The notes: generated from the letters alone by a model not told the origin. Positions 45,117 through 54,681 are shown, numbered from the stretch's first letter. The stretch is DNA of 64,000 nucleotides from Pseudomonas mucidolens (GCF_900106045.1 NZ_LT629802.1:2728001-2792000); one strand, 5' to 3'. A program made the numbers and translations.

Positions 45117-45496
45117 GAGGCGCTGACTCCTGGACGATGGAGGGCGATAGTAGCAAAGGGTGAGCAGCAAGACCGTGAAAAGCGCTGTGATCCTGTGGCT
45201 AGGGGGCTTGTCCCCATGCCGTTCAGTTAAGGCTTGTGTAGGGAGCGAGGGGCACCTGGCTTTTGCTCGCGAAGAACTCATAGGTGCCGCGTTTATCCAG
45301 GAAACACACGTTATCGTTGACGTTTTTCGCGAGTAATCTCGCTCCTACAGTGATCGCTATTTGCTTAATTGAACGGTATTGGGACTTGTCCTCTCGCCAC
45401 AGGGTTGGTGGTTCTTCGCAAAAAATTCAGATTCCCCCAGCGCAAAAAACGCTCTAATAGCGCCCTGTTGATTCGCTAAAAATCCTGGAGTAAGCG
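45117..45496. other. Intergenic region with REPIN, promoter region of kef-type gene
   Basis: About 380 bases between divergent genes. It contains a REPIN at 45236-45350. The remainder holds no convincing gene; the long hydrolase frame extends to 45281 but has no start signals there. A GGAG ribosome site precedes the antiporter start. Confidence 0.5.
45236..45350. repeat. REPIN (inverted REP pair), degenerate
   Basis: TGTAGGGAGCGAGG on the left and TCTCGCTCCTACAG on the right, with TTCGCGAG-type inner ends. The loop contains TTATCGTTGACG, a variant of the TCATCGTTAACG found in the tandem array at 18746-19309 and in the copy at 56140, showing a common origin. Confidence 0.75.
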
Positions 45497-47305
45497 ATGC
45501 CCCATGAAGGCAACCTGTTACAAGCGGCCGTGGTTTTCCTGTTTGCCGCCGTACTCACCGTGCCCCTGGCCAAGCGTCTGCAACTGGGGGCCGTCCTCGG
45601 CTATTTGCTGGCCGGTGTGATCATCGGTCCCTCGGTGCTGGGATTGGTGGGCAACCCGCAGAGTGTTGCGCAGTTTTCCGAGCTGGGTGTGGTGTTGCTG
45701 CTGTTCATCATCGGTCTTGAGCTGTCACCAAAACGCCTGTGGGTAATGCGCAAGTCGGTGTTCGGTGTCGGTCTGGCCCAGGTGCTGTCAACCGCGGCGG
45801 TGATGGGCGCGGTGGCCCTTTGGGCGTTTGATCAGTCGTGGAACAGCGCGATCGTGCTGGGCCTGGGTCTGGCGCTGTCCTCCACCGCCTTTGGCCTGCA
45901 AAGCCTGGCTGAACGCAAGGAGCTGAACAGCCCCCACGGGCGCCTGGCCTTTGCCATTTTGCTGTTTCAGGACATCGCGGCTATTCCGTTGATCGCCATG
46001 GTGCCGCTGCTGGCCGGCAGCGATCACACCACCACCGCCGCCCAGGACCTGAATCACGGGCTGCAGGTATTGGGCAGTATCGCGGTGGTGGTCATCGGCG
46101 GTCGCTACCTGTTGCGCCCGGTGTTTCGCATCGTCGCCAAGACCGGCCTGCGCGAAGTGTCCACTGCCACCGCGCTGCTGGTAGTGATTGGTACCGCCTG
46201 GCTGATGGAACTGGTGGGTGTGTCCATGGCTCTCGGCGCATTCCTCGCTGGCTTGCTGCTGGCCGATTCGGAATACCGCCACGAACTGGAATCCCAGATC
46301 GAACCGTTCAAGGGCCTGCTGCTGGGGCTGTTTTTTATCAGCGTCGGCATGAGCGCCAATATCAGTCTGTTGTTCAGCACACCGTTCGTGGTACTGGGGC
46401 TGACGCTATTGCTGATCGGCATCAAGTTGCCACTCTTGTATGGCGTGGGCCAGATGGTCGGTGAGTTGAACCGCGAAAGCGCGCTGCGCCTGGGTGTCGT
46501 GCTGGCCGCAGGCGGGGAATTCGCCTTCGTGGTGTTCAAGATCGGACGCGATCAGGGCCTGTTCGAGCCGCGCCTGTATGACCTTCTGGTGCTGGCCATT
46601 ACCTTGTCCATGGCCCTGACACCCTTGCTGTTGCTGCTGTGTCCGAAATTGTTCAAGGCCAAGAGCAAACCGGTGGAGGTGCCAGAAGAGTACCGCGCCA
46701 TCGACAGTGATGCGCCACGGGTGGTCATCGCCGGGATGGGCCGCATGGGGCAGATCGTCGCGCGAATCCTGCGGGCACAGAACATCTCGTTTATCGCCCT
46801 CGACACTTCGGTGGAAACCATCGAGCTGACGCGCAGCTTTGGTGATATGCCGGTGTTCTATGGCGACCCTCAGCGTCCGGAAATCCTGCATGCGGCGAAG
46901 GTCGATCAAGCGGAGTACTTCGTGATCGCCATGGATGATCCCGAAATCAACATCAAGACCGCCGAGCTGGTGCGCAATCTCTACCCGCACATGAAGATCA
47001 TCGCTCGTGCCCGAAATCGCCAGCACGTGCATCGTCTGGTGGATCTGGATGCCGCGTCGGTGCGAGAAACCTTCTATTCCAGCCTGGAAATGAGCCGGCA
47101 GACCCTGGTCGGCCTGGGTCTGAGCCAGGCCCAGGCCGACGCCCGGATCAACCGCTTCAAGCTTCACGACTTGCACCTGCTGGCGGCCCAACACGCGGTG
47201 TACGACGACGCCGCCAAGGTGATGCAGTCTGCCCAGGAGGCCCGCGCCGAACTGGCGCGTTTGTTTGAGATGGACCGCCTCGAGGAAGAGTCCAACAAGG
47301 CCTGA
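45497..47305 (+). CDS. Kef-type monovalent cation:proton antiporter (CPA2)
   Basis: A 602-residue CPA2 antiporter. The membrane domain (about 1-385, twelve or so helices) begins LLQAAVVFLFAAVLTVPLA and includes the acidic LLLFIIGLELSPKRLW. An RCK/TrkA-N domain follows (about 405-530; VVIAGMGRMGQIVARIL). Such proteins export K+ in exchange for protons and are gated by glutathione or nucleotide. No ancillary KefF/KefG gene adjoins. KefB and KefC cannot be told apart here. Confidence 0.9.
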   Translation: MPHEGNLLQAAVVFLFAAVLTVPLAKRLQLGAVLGYLLAGVIIGPSVLGLVGNPQSVAQFSELGVVLLLFIIGLELSPKRLWVMRKSVFGVGLAQVLSTAAVMGAVALWAFDQSWNSAIVLGLGLALSSTAFGLQSLAERKELNSPHGRLAFAILLFQDIAAIPLIAMVPLLAGSDHTTTAAQDLNHGLQVLGSIAVVVIGGRYLLRPVFRIVAKTGLREVSTATALLVVIGTAWLMELVGVSMALGAFLAGLLLADSEYRHELESQIEPFKGLLLGLFFISVGMSANISLLFSTPFVVLGLTLLLIGIKLPLLYGVGQMVGELNRESALRLGVVLAAGGEFAFVVFKIGRDQGLFEPRLYDLLVLAITLSMALTPLLLLLCPKLFKAKSKPVEVPEEYRAIDSDAPRVVIAGMGRMGQIVARILRAQNISFIALDTSVETIELTRSFGDMPVFYGDPQRPEILHAAKVDQAEYFVIAMDDPEINIKTAELVRNLYPHMKIIARARNRQHVHRLVDLDAASVRETFYSSLEMSRQTLVGLGLSQAQADARINRFKLHDLHLLAAQHAVYDDAAKVMQSAQEARAELARLFEMDRLEEESNKA

Positions 47306-47315
47306 GGGGAGAGAT

Positions 47316-47361
47316 GAACGAATTTGCGAAATTTCTGACAGAATACGCCGCAAATTCGTTC
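47316..47361. repeat. Perfect 13-bp inverted repeat between antiporter and secreted protein genes
   Basis: GAACGAATTTGCG (47316-47328) and its exact inverse CGCAAATTCGTTC (47349-47361) with a 20-base loop. TTTT follows on the plus strand, so it might act as a terminator for the antiporter gene, or as an operator for the gene at 47378. The repeat's stem is AT-rich for a terminator. Confidence 0.55.
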
Positions 47362-47377
47362 TTTTCTGGAGAGCTTC

Positions 47378-47959
47378 ATGGCCACCCTCAGCAAAACCGC
47401 TGCCTTTCTGGCCCTCGCGCTGACCGCCGGGTTCGGCGCCAGCCACGGGGTGGCGGCCACCAAACCCGCCGCGCAGAAAACCGCCAGCCAAGCCATCTCC
47501 ACCCTGGACGGCAAGTTCACTTTCCACCTGCCAAACGCCTATATCGCCGACGCCCTGCCCTCAGGTGACGAAGCGCAGGGTACCGCCGGCACTCGCGGCA
47601 CGATGTACACCAACCAGGTCGGTAAAAGCGTGGTGATCGTGGCCGAAACGGTGCGCAATGACGGCATCACTATCAAGGACAACGACCCACAGTTTCTCGA
47701 TGGCGCCGTGGCCGGTTTCATCAAGGACCAAAGCGCCGCATTGCCTGACTTCAAGCAGCAGAAAGAGCGGAAACTGACGGTCAAGGGCCTGGGTCTGCGC
47801 CAGGTGGACAGCACCGCGACGATGGGCGGCGGCAAGACGTTGAACTCAACCTTCCTGGCCGGTTCGGGTAATCGCTTGCTGGTGATCCAGGCTATTTCCC
47901 GCGCCGATGATGCGAAGGGTCACGGTCTGTTGGTGAAACAGATTACCGGCGGCAAGTAG
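47378..47959 (+). CDS. Secreted protein of unknown function
   Basis: A 193-residue protein with a signal peptide (AAFLALALTAGFGASHGVAA). The mature part has a beta-rich pattern with FTFHLPNAYIADALP and SVVIVAETV that is faintly like the DcrB family, though not secure. It starts 73 bases after the antiporter stop across an inverted repeat, and converges on cobF with a five-base gap. Cellular location is probably periplasm. Function unknown. Confidence 0.68.
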   Translation: MATLSKTAAFLALALTAGFGASHGVAATKPAAQKTASQAISTLDGKFTFHLPNAYIADALPSGDEAQGTAGTRGTMYTNQVGKSVVIVAETVRNDGITIKDNDPQFLDGAVAGFIKDQSAALPDFKQQKERKLTVKGLGLRQVDSTATMGGGKTLNSTFLAGSGNRLLVIQAISRADDAKGHGLLVKQITGGK

Positions 47960-47964
47960 CGGTC

Positions 47965-48723
47965 CTAGGGTTTGCGCAACAGATAAGTGTCCATGATCCA
48001 GCCATTGGCCTGGCGCGCGGCCTTGCGTACCCGCTCGATTTCCTCGGCCACCTCCGCCACCTTGCCGCTGATCAGAATTTCGTCCGGCGTGCCTAGATAA
48101 GCGCCCCAATAGATGTCCATGTCCCGATCGGCGACGCTGCGGTAGGAATCCTCGGCATCCAGCATCACGACCAGCGTGTCGGCATCGCTCGCCTGCCCCG
48201 CTGCCAACCGACGCCCAGTGGTGATTTCAATCGAGCGCCCGATGCGGTTCAACGGCACTTTATGCTGGGCGGCCAGCGCCTGGACGCTGGTGATGCCGGG
48301 AATGACCTCAAACTCGAACACGCAGCGACCACTGGCGAGAATCGCCTGCAAGATGCGAATGGTGCTGTCATACAACGCCGGATCGCCCCAGGCCAGAAAC
48401 GCCCCCACTTCACCCTCGGCCAACTCCTCGTTGATCATCCGCTCAAACGTCTGTTGTTTGTCCCGATTGAGATCCTGGACGGCAGCGGTGTAGTCGATCT
48501 CACCGCGCACTCGCTCGGGGCAATCGGCTTCCACGAATCGATAGGCATGATCGGCATTGATATAGGTCGCGCAGATTTCCCGGCGCAGATCGATCAGCTT
48601 GTCCTTGCTCTGGCCTTTGTCCATCAGGAAAAACACATCGGTACGGTTCAGCGCCTTCACCGCCTGCATCGTGATGTAGTCAGGGTTGCCGGCGCCAATG
48701 CCGATGATCAGGATTTTTTTCAT
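47965..48723 (-). CDS. cobF: Precorrin-6A synthase (deacetylating), CobF
   Basis: A 252-residue tetrapyrrole methyltransferase of the CobF type. It uses S-adenosylmethionine to methylate C1 of the precorrin ring while the acetyl group leaves, in the aerobic cobalamin pathway. Motifs: KKILIIGIGAGNPDYIT at the N-terminus, GAFLAWGDPALYDST and EVIPGITSVQALA. The start at 48723 (MKKILIIG) is the family start. The CobC-like phosphatase gene lies upstream in the same direction, and the rest of the pathway is elsewhere. Confidence 0.93.
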   Translation of the reverse strand: MKKILIIGIGAGNPDYITMQAVKALNRTDVFFLMDKGQSKDKLIDLRREICATYINADHAYRFVEADCPERVRGEIDYTAAVQDLNRDKQQTFERMINEELAEGEVGAFLAWGDPALYDSTIRILQAILASGRCVFEFEVIPGITSVQALAAQHKVPLNRIGRSIEITTGRRLAAGQASDADTLVVMLDAEDSYRSVADRDMDIYWGAYLGTPDEILISGKVAEVAEEIERVRKAARQANGWIMDTYLLRKP

Positions 48724-48770
48724 GACGGTGTTCTCAATGCGGGGGGCGAATTCTGCCATGTTCGCGCGGG

Positions 48771-49355
48771 TCAGGTCTCACGCGTTTCCAGGCGCAGGCG
48801 CCATACGTGGTTGAAACGCAGCTCGGTGGAGGACAGCGGCTCCACATCGATCCTGTTGAACTGCGCGGGCGGGCATTGCATAACGTGCAACAACGCAGCG
48901 CGGATGATAAAGGGATGAGTGACCGCCAGCACATGCCCCGGTGTGCGTTCCAGCGACTGTAACCACTGCCCGACCCGCTCGCGTAGCTGCGAAAGCGATT
49001 CGCCGCCATGGGGCGCGACCGTGGGATCGGTCAACCAGGCCTGTAACGCTTCGGGCTCGGCCTGTTGAATCTGCTCGATTGCCGCGCCACGCCAGCGGCC
49101 CAGATCGCAATCGCGCAGCGCCTCGTCAACCGTGGCAGCGCGGCTAAACAACGTTGCAGTCTGCCGGGTCCGGGTTTCTGGTCCACACAGCACCCGTGGC
49201 AGGTGCTTGAAGCGCGAAGAGAAAGACTGCGCCGCGTTCTGCCAGTCCATTTCCAACGGCTCATCAAGTGCAAAACAGCCGCGCTTTTGAGCGCGGGTGC
49301 TGGCATGACAAATCAGGGTCAAGCGGGTGGCCTGCATCATCAGTCGCTCGAGCAT
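48771..49355 (-). CDS. CobC-like histidine phosphatase with altered RHG motif
   Basis: A 194-residue histidine phosphatase. The usual RHG motif reads ICHAST, with Cys and Ala in place of Arg and Gly. The second-shell parts are intact: CGPETRTRQTA, the DLGRWRG loop and VTHPFIIRAALL with the second histidine. In cobalamin loci this family (CobC) removes phosphate from alpha-ribazole 5'-phosphate. It lies 47 bases upstream of cobF in the same direction. The start is uncertain (ATG at 49355 or 49340). The missing Arg raises doubt about full activity. Confidence 0.78.
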   Translation of the reverse strand: MLERLMMQATRLTLICHASTRAQKRGCFALDEPLEMDWQNAAQSFSSRFKHLPRVLCGPETRTRQTATLFSRAATVDEALRDCDLGRWRGAAIEQIQQAEPEALQAWLTDPTVAPHGGESLSQLRERVGQWLQSLERTPGHVLAVTHPFIIRAALLHVMQCPPAQFNRIDVEPLSSTELRFNHVWRLRLETRET

Positions 49356-49484
49356 CAAGAGGAAAAAAACGTCACCGGCAAAGCGGACTCGATATATTAC
49401 AGCGATCTCGGCTCATACACCCGAACATGCCAGGTAGAGTCTCTCATAATCGCCACCCGGCGGAGGCCGACTCCTTCCATCCAG

Positions 49485-49937
49485 TCAAGTTTTTATGGCG
49501 AATCCTTTGTTTCGCGCAGGCTTGCGGGCCAGTTCCCGTAGCCACGGCAAGACCCGCAGGCCAGACGTCGGCGAGGGTGGGTCGATGATCTCCATGAAGT
49601 GCTCGAGGGTAATGCTGTCCGGCGAACCCGGCAAACGCATCAGCGCCGACTGCGTCAGGGTGATGCTCGGCCCCAGTTTCTGATCGTCGTAGACCAGCAC
49701 GTGGCGCACCCGCGGGTGCTGCCGCAGCGTCCGGCTCCCGCCAGCCGCGACCAGGCCGGCATTGATGATCAACACATCAAAAGGCTCGGCCGGTATGTCG
49801 ATAAGGATTCGCACCTCTTCGAAGCTCTGCACCGGAACGATACGGTGGTAACCCAGTTGGTTGAGCATTTTTTCGATATACAGCCGTTGCAGGTGATGTT
49901 CGTCGGCAACCAGGAGGGTCAATGAGGCGTTTGGCAT
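49485..49937 (-). CDS. Receiver-domain protein without phosphoacceptor Asp
   Basis: A 150-residue receiver-like protein. The opening acid pair is TLLVADEHHLQRLYI, and FDVLIINAGLVAAGG stands where the phosphoacceptor strand should be, with Asn at the Asp position. No output domain is fused; a low-complexity basic tail follows. The start at 49937 (MPNASLTLLVADEH) is taken from the fold. It lies 146 bases downstream of the hybrid sensor gene, same strand. Probably a non-phosphorylatable pseudo-receiver. Confidence 0.7.
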   Translation of the reverse strand: MPNASLTLLVADEHHLQRLYIEKMLNQLGYHRIVPVQSFEEVRILIDIPAEPFDVLIINAGLVAAGGSRTLRQHPRVRHVLVYDDQKLGPSITLTQSALMRLPGSPDSITLEHFMEIIDPPSPTSGLRVLPWLRELARKPARNKGFAIKT

Positions 49938-50082
49938 GATAAACCCTGAGCAAGCAGCGCTCGCGAAAGGAGAAGAGTGGCGTACTTTTCCAGACATATC
50001 TCGACGACAAAATCAGCGTTGTACCTACTTGATGTAGGAGTTATCCCAAAGCTTCAATACGCCATCCTGAATGGCAAACCAC

Positions 50083-53000
50083 TCAAGCTCGGTTGCAATA
50101 ACCCGTCAGGGTGTGATGCAGGGAATCAATCGCGTCGCGCATCTCGGCGACTGCCGTGACCAATGCGTGAAGATCACGTTGTTCACTCGCCCGCTCCAAC
50201 GCGTCGCAGCAACTTATCAACGCTCGAGCGTCGACCAGGCGGGCCCCGCCCTTGGTTCTGTGAGCCAGGTTATGCAACTCGGCGTAGTCCTTTTTATCCA
50301 GCAGGATCGCCAGTTGCGAGCGATCTGTTTCCAGACTGGCGAGCAACGGCGTGAGCAATTCCTTGAGGGCGTCACGGTCGTCGCCCGTCAACTTCATCAA
50401 CCGACTTAAATCGACACCTGAACTTGACTCGGATACCACGCCCTCGCGGACTGACGGCGTGGCGGTGCGTGAAGCCAGCGCGGCATGCAAATCCTCAAGC
50501 CCAGTGGGCTTGAACAAACAGCCGTTCATGCCCGCCTGCAGGCAGCGCTCGGTTTCTTCCGGCTGAGCATTGGCGGTGAAGCCCAGCAGCAGGCAGGGTG
50601 GCAAGCCGCGAGCCTGTTCATCGGCACGAATGTCCCGGGCCAGTTCATAGCCATTTTTCAACGGCATATTGCAGTCGGTGATCACCCCGTCGAAGCGCTC
50701 GGCCCGCCATCGCTCCAGCCCCTGTACGCCATCATCGGCAGTGCTGATCCGATGCCCCAGAAAGCTCAGTTGCCGGGCGAGCAACAGGCGGTTGGCGGGA
50801 TAGTCGTCTACCACCAGGATATTCAGCACATGGGCTGGCGGCGCCTCCAACGGCGCAAGTTCGGCCCGGACGAAGGTTGACTCGGCCACCGCCAGCGCCA
50901 GCGTCACTTCTACCCGCGTACCCTGCCCGACGACACTTTTCAATTTCAACTGGCCGCCCATCATTTCGCACAGGTTGCGGCTGATCACCAGCCCCAGGCC
51001 AGATCCGCTGCGGGCCGATTGCTCGGTATTACGGCCTTGCATAAAGGGGTTGAACAGGTGCTTCTGGTCCTCGTTGCTGATACCGATTCCCGTGTCCTCC
51101 ACCAACAGACGCAGGCTCAGGTAACCGTTGGCGGCTGTGGGCGAGCCACTGGCGCTCAATCGGACCTGACCGCTGGAGGTGAACTTGATGGCGTTGCTCA
51201 ACAGATTGGAGACCACCTGCTTGAACCGCAGCGGATCAATCAGTACATGGCGATCGATCAACGGCTCAAGCTCCACCCGCAGCGTCAGCCCCTTGGCACG
51301 CGCCAACCCTTCGAAGATCCGCGCCACCGACGCGAGCAATTCACGCAGGTTCGAAGGTTCAAGTGTCAAGGACAGGTGGCCGGACTCGATACGGGCGATG
51401 TCGAGAATATCGCCAATCAACTCCAACATGCCCCGGGAAGCGTCAGAGGCCACTTCCAGCGCATCGTGATCAATCCGCCCCTGCTCGGCATTTTTCAGCG
51501 CCAGCTCGATCATGCCGATCACGGCGTTCATTGGCGTGCGGATCTCATGGCTCATGGTCGCCAGGAACGTCGTCTTGGCGCGGTTGGCAGCGTCGGCATC
51601 TTCCTTGGCTGCCTGCAATTGCGCGAGCAAATGCTGGCGCTCGCTCACATCCACCCAGCCGGCAATCATGCCCACGACTTTTTCGTCGCCGTCACGGTAC
51701 GGCAACATCCAGTGATAGATAGTCAAGGTCACTCCGCCCGGCGCCTTGAGCACACGGTCGTGAATCTGCGGTTCGCCCCGCTCCATCAGGCGTAAATAGT
51801 CTTGATGGTAGGACTGGGCCTGGGGCAGATTGCCGGTGTCGGTCTCGACCACGGTCTTGCCGATCACCTCTTCGAGCTTGAAGCCGAATACATCCAGGTA
51901 GGCATTGTTGCAGGCCATCAAGCGTCCCATGCGGTCACGTACGTAAATCGGATGGGGTGTGCCATCGATCAATACGCTCATAAACCGCATCTGGTCGCTC
52001 AGCGCACGCTCGGCCTGGGTGCGCTTGCGAATCAGGCTGCGCAGGTACATCGCCCACCCCAAGGTGATCAGCAGCAGCAGCGCCGCCAGCACAAACCCCT
52101 GGATGATGGTGGTCCGGTTGCGGAGCCAGTAGCTGTCGTCGATGACCACTTCGTTGCGCCAGTGATTGGCCAACTCATCCATTTCCTGCGGGGTGATACT
52201 CAACAGCGCCTTGTCGAGGATCGAGAACAACTCCAACTGGCTGCGGTTGACGCCGAAGGAGATCCGCGCCGGCAAGGGACCGACGGTGCTGGTCACGCGC
52301 AAACGGTCGCGGTACTCGTGGGTAATGATGTAACGCGCCATGATCAGCGCGTTGACCGCGGCGTCAGCTTCCCCGGTTGCCACCATCGCCAAGCCCTGGG
52401 CAGTGTTATCCACCTCCGTTATCGCAATATCGGGGTAGTTGCGGGCGATACTGCCACGCAGGGCATTACCGCCGATCAGCACCAGGCGCTTGTCGGCCAT
52501 GTCTTCAAGGGTGTTCGGCGCCCCCTCTTCGTTGCGCGTGACCAGCACGAAGGGGCTGGTCAGGTACGGTCGGGTAAAGCGGATTTTGTCTTCACGCTCA
52601 ACGCTTGGGGTAACCACCGCCACCATGTCGATGTCGCCCGCGCCAGCCTGGTCGACCTGAATCGGCAACGAACTGCCGCGCATCACGTCAAACTTCAAGC
52701 CGGTCCGCAAACTGATCTGCGCCAGCACTTCGGCGCTCATGCCGACGAACTGGCCTTTCTGGTTGAAAAACGACAAGGGCAGGAGTTTGTCACTGACCGC
52801 CACTTTCACCACGGGATGCTTGTCCAGCCAGCGCTGTTCACTGGCGCTGAAGCGCAGGCGATCCCTGCCGGCGAAACCGAGATTGCCGGCGCTCCAGCGC
52901 CGCAGGATTTCCATCTCTTCGCTGGCCGGGATCGCCGCCAGGGCAGCGTTGACAATGCGCAGCAACCGCGCGTTGTCCCGGTCCAGCGCGAACGCGAAAG

Positions 53001-53724
53001 GGCTGACTTCCATGCTCGAGAAATCAGCCATGCGGACGTTATTCAGATAGTTTTTTGTGATCAGGTAGTTGGCGCTGATCGCATCGCCCAGATAAACGTC
53101 CGCTTGGCCGAATGCCACGGCGCCAATCGCCTCGATCGTCGAAGGGAACAGTTGCAGGGACGCCTCGGGATAGAACGCAGCCACCGTCTCAGGCGGCATG
53201 TAGTGAGACAACATGGCGAGCCGCTTGCCGGCCAGGTCGGCCGCAAGAGCCTGGCCTTCGCCGATACGCGTCACCAGTGTCGGTTGGTCATTGGCATAGG
53301 AACGCGACAATATCAGTTGCCGGTCACCCGCTTCATACCCATTGGACGATCCCAGCAGGTCTATCTCGCCGCGCTTGAGCGCCGCGATCACTTCGTCTCG
53401 GTGGCTGTAGCGACGCACCTGGACCGTGACGTTCAACAGTTGAGCGAGCAGCGCGGCATAATCGGCCGTGATCCCTTGCAGCTCGTCGTTATTGTTCACC
53501 AGATCGAACGGCGCGTACTCCGGGGTAGACACCCCCAACAACAACGTGCGCCGCTCGCGCAGCCAATGCCAATCGGCTTCATCCAGTTTGAGGTGCGCCT
53601 CTTCAAGGCTGGAATGGCCCAGCAGGCGCATCGACTGGGGTTCGCCACGGGTCACATCCATTGTGAGGAGTGACAGGCCCGCCAGACAGATTGTCGCGAA
53701 CCACTTTCCAAGGGGCGCCGGCAT
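50083..53724 (-). CDS. BvgS/EvgS-like hybrid sensor histidine kinase
   Basis: A 1213-residue unorthodox kinase. Signal peptide 1-27, two SBP_bac_3 (Venus flytrap) sensor domains at about 55-280 and 300-525, one membrane helix at about 541-562, a PAS domain at about 595-710. Then HisKA (MSHEIRTPMNAVIG, His at about 727), HATPase (DTGIGISNEDQ, GSGLGLVISRN), a receiver (ITDCNMP, Asp at about 1013) and an HPt domain (NLAHRTKGGARL, His at about 1153). The layout matches BvgS, EvgS and RocS. It phosphorylates the LuxR-type regulator 53726-54352, whose stop abuts its start. The ligand is unknown. Confidence 0.92.
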   Translation of the reverse strand: MPAPLGKWFATICLAGLSLLTMDVTRGEPQSMRLLGHSSLEEAHLKLDEADWHWLRERRTLLLGVSTPEYAPFDLVNNNDELQGITADYAALLAQLLNVTVQVRRYSHRDEVIAALKRGEIDLLGSSNGYEAGDRQLILSRSYANDQPTLVTRIGEGQALAADLAGKRLAMLSHYMPPETVAAFYPEASLQLFPSTIEAIGAVAFGQADVYLGDAISANYLITKNYLNNVRMADFSSMEVSPFAFALDRDNARLLRIVNAALAAIPASEEMEILRRWSAGNLGFAGRDRLRFSASEQRWLDKHPVVKVAVSDKLLPLSFFNQKGQFVGMSAEVLAQISLRTGLKFDVMRGSSLPIQVDQAGAGDIDMVAVVTPSVEREDKIRFTRPYLTSPFVLVTRNEEGAPNTLEDMADKRLVLIGGNALRGSIARNYPDIAITEVDNTAQGLAMVATGEADAAVNALIMARYIITHEYRDRLRVTSTVGPLPARISFGVNRSQLELFSILDKALLSITPQEMDELANHWRNEVVIDDSYWLRNRTTIIQGFVLAALLLLITLGWAMYLRSLIRKRTQAERALSDQMRFMSVLIDGTPHPIYVRDRMGRLMACNNAYLDVFGFKLEEVIGKTVVETDTGNLPQAQSYHQDYLRLMERGEPQIHDRVLKAPGGVTLTIYHWMLPYRDGDEKVVGMIAGWVDVSERQHLLAQLQAAKEDADAANRAKTTFLATMSHEIRTPMNAVIGMIELALKNAEQGRIDHDALEVASDASRGMLELIGDILDIARIESGHLSLTLEPSNLRELLASVARIFEGLARAKGLTLRVELEPLIDRHVLIDPLRFKQVVSNLLSNAIKFTSSGQVRLSASGSPTAANGYLSLRLLVEDTGIGISNEDQKHLFNPFMQGRNTEQSARSGSGLGLVISRNLCEMMGGQLKLKSVVGQGTRVEVTLALAVAESTFVRAELAPLEAPPAHVLNILVVDDYPANRLLLARQLSFLGHRISTADDGVQGLERWRAERFDGVITDCNMPLKNGYELARDIRADEQARGLPPCLLLGFTANAQPEETERCLQAGMNGCLFKPTGLEDLHAALASRTATPSVREGVVSESSSGVDLSRLMKLTGDDRDALKELLTPLLASLETDRSQLAILLDKKDYAELHNLAHRTKGGARLVDARALISCCDALERASEQRDLHALVTAVAEMRDAIDSLHHTLTGYCNRA

Positions 53725-53725
53725 G

Positions 53726-54352
53726 TCAGATCAGATGGTTGCGCTGAGCGAACTTGGATAAATGTACGACGGATGACATGCGCAGCTTTTCCTTCAAGCG
53801 GGTTTTATAGGTGCTGATGGTTTTGTGACTCAACAGCATGTCTTCGGCAATCTGATTGTTGCCCAAGCCCAGCGCGAGCTTTTGCAGGACGGTCAACTCC
53901 CGGTCTGAAAGGGCTGCCACCAACTCTTGCTCGGTGGTCTGCAAGTCATCCCGGCGCACGGAACTGGTGGGTAGACTGGGAAAGCAACTGTAGTTGGACA
54001 TGACGGCTTTTATGGCCTTCTGCAACTCATCCAGCTCGCCTGTTTTCGCGACGAACCCCATGGCACCGGCACGCATGCAACGGGCCGAAAAAAACACCGC
54101 CAAATACGAGGTCAGCACCAGGATTTTGCACGGCAAGCCAAGCCCCTTGATCCGGCTGATGACCTCCAACCCACCCAATTTCGGCATCGCCAGATCCAGA
54201 ATGATCAGGTCTGGCCGTTCCTCCCTGACGATTTGCATCGCATCAGCGCCATTACTTGCTTCGAAAATCGGCTCGAAGCCTTCCTGGCGCAGCAAGTATT
54301 TGACGGTTGCACGAATGAACGGATGATCATCCACTATTAACGCTTTGCTCAT
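53726..54352 (-). CDS. LuxR/NarL-family response regulator
   Basis: A 208-residue response regulator. Receiver at about 1-120 (ALIVDDHPFIRATV, LIILDLAMPK with phosphoacceptor D54 or near) and a LuxR HTH at about 140-205 (LSDRELTVLQKLALGLGNNQ, AEDMLLSHKTISTYKTRLK). The start at 54352 has a GGGGAG ribosome site four bases upstream. It is the partner of the hybrid sensor, like BvgA or EvgA, and is the first gene of the set. Target genes unknown. Confidence 0.92.
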   Translation of the reverse strand: MSKALIVDDHPFIRATVKYLLRQEGFEPIFEASNGADAMQIVREERPDLIILDLAMPKLGGLEVISRIKGLGLPCKILVLTSYLAVFFSARCMRAGAMGFVAKTGELDELQKAIKAVMSNYSCFPSLPTSSVRRDDLQTTEQELVAALSDRELTVLQKLALGLGNNQIAEDMLLSHKTISTYKTRLKEKLRMSSVVHLSKFAQRNHLI

Positions 54353-54681
54353 GCGACTCCCCTGGGAAGGCACCACGACTGGTTGACTGCTTCACTGGCG
54401 ACTCATCGTTTCCTCAAGACACCAATACCCTTACACACCGCACAGAGTTCAAGCACCTGTGAGAAATCACAGTTCCGACGAGCGGCACTACGTAGCCGGG
54501 AACGACGAAAGTGAGCCTGGTTCTGTGCGTTAAACAGCAGCACCGTCAATAGTGACTAGCCGCAGCGGCGCAACCTTAACAACGGAAGGATGCCACGACC
54601 GAAGGGAATATCCGGCAACGCTGTAGGATTAATCCTCATATCGTTATCGGCAAAAACAGCCGTCTTGAACCGGGAGCCGAT
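54353..54681. other. Intergenic region, no gene seen
   Basis: About 330 bases upstream of the response regulator and downstream of mgtC. No open frame with coding character, no hairpin with T-run and no repeat were seen. It should hold the promoter of the sensor operon. Confidence 0.5.

Noticed and set aside
49359..49484. Possible cobalamin riboswitch before the CobC-like gene and cobF
   Set aside because: No recognisable B12 box or the expected long structured leader in this short gap.
51802..53673. 623-codon open frame on the plus strand
   Set aside because: Antisense to the hybrid sensor. Composition is that of a reverse-complement shadow.
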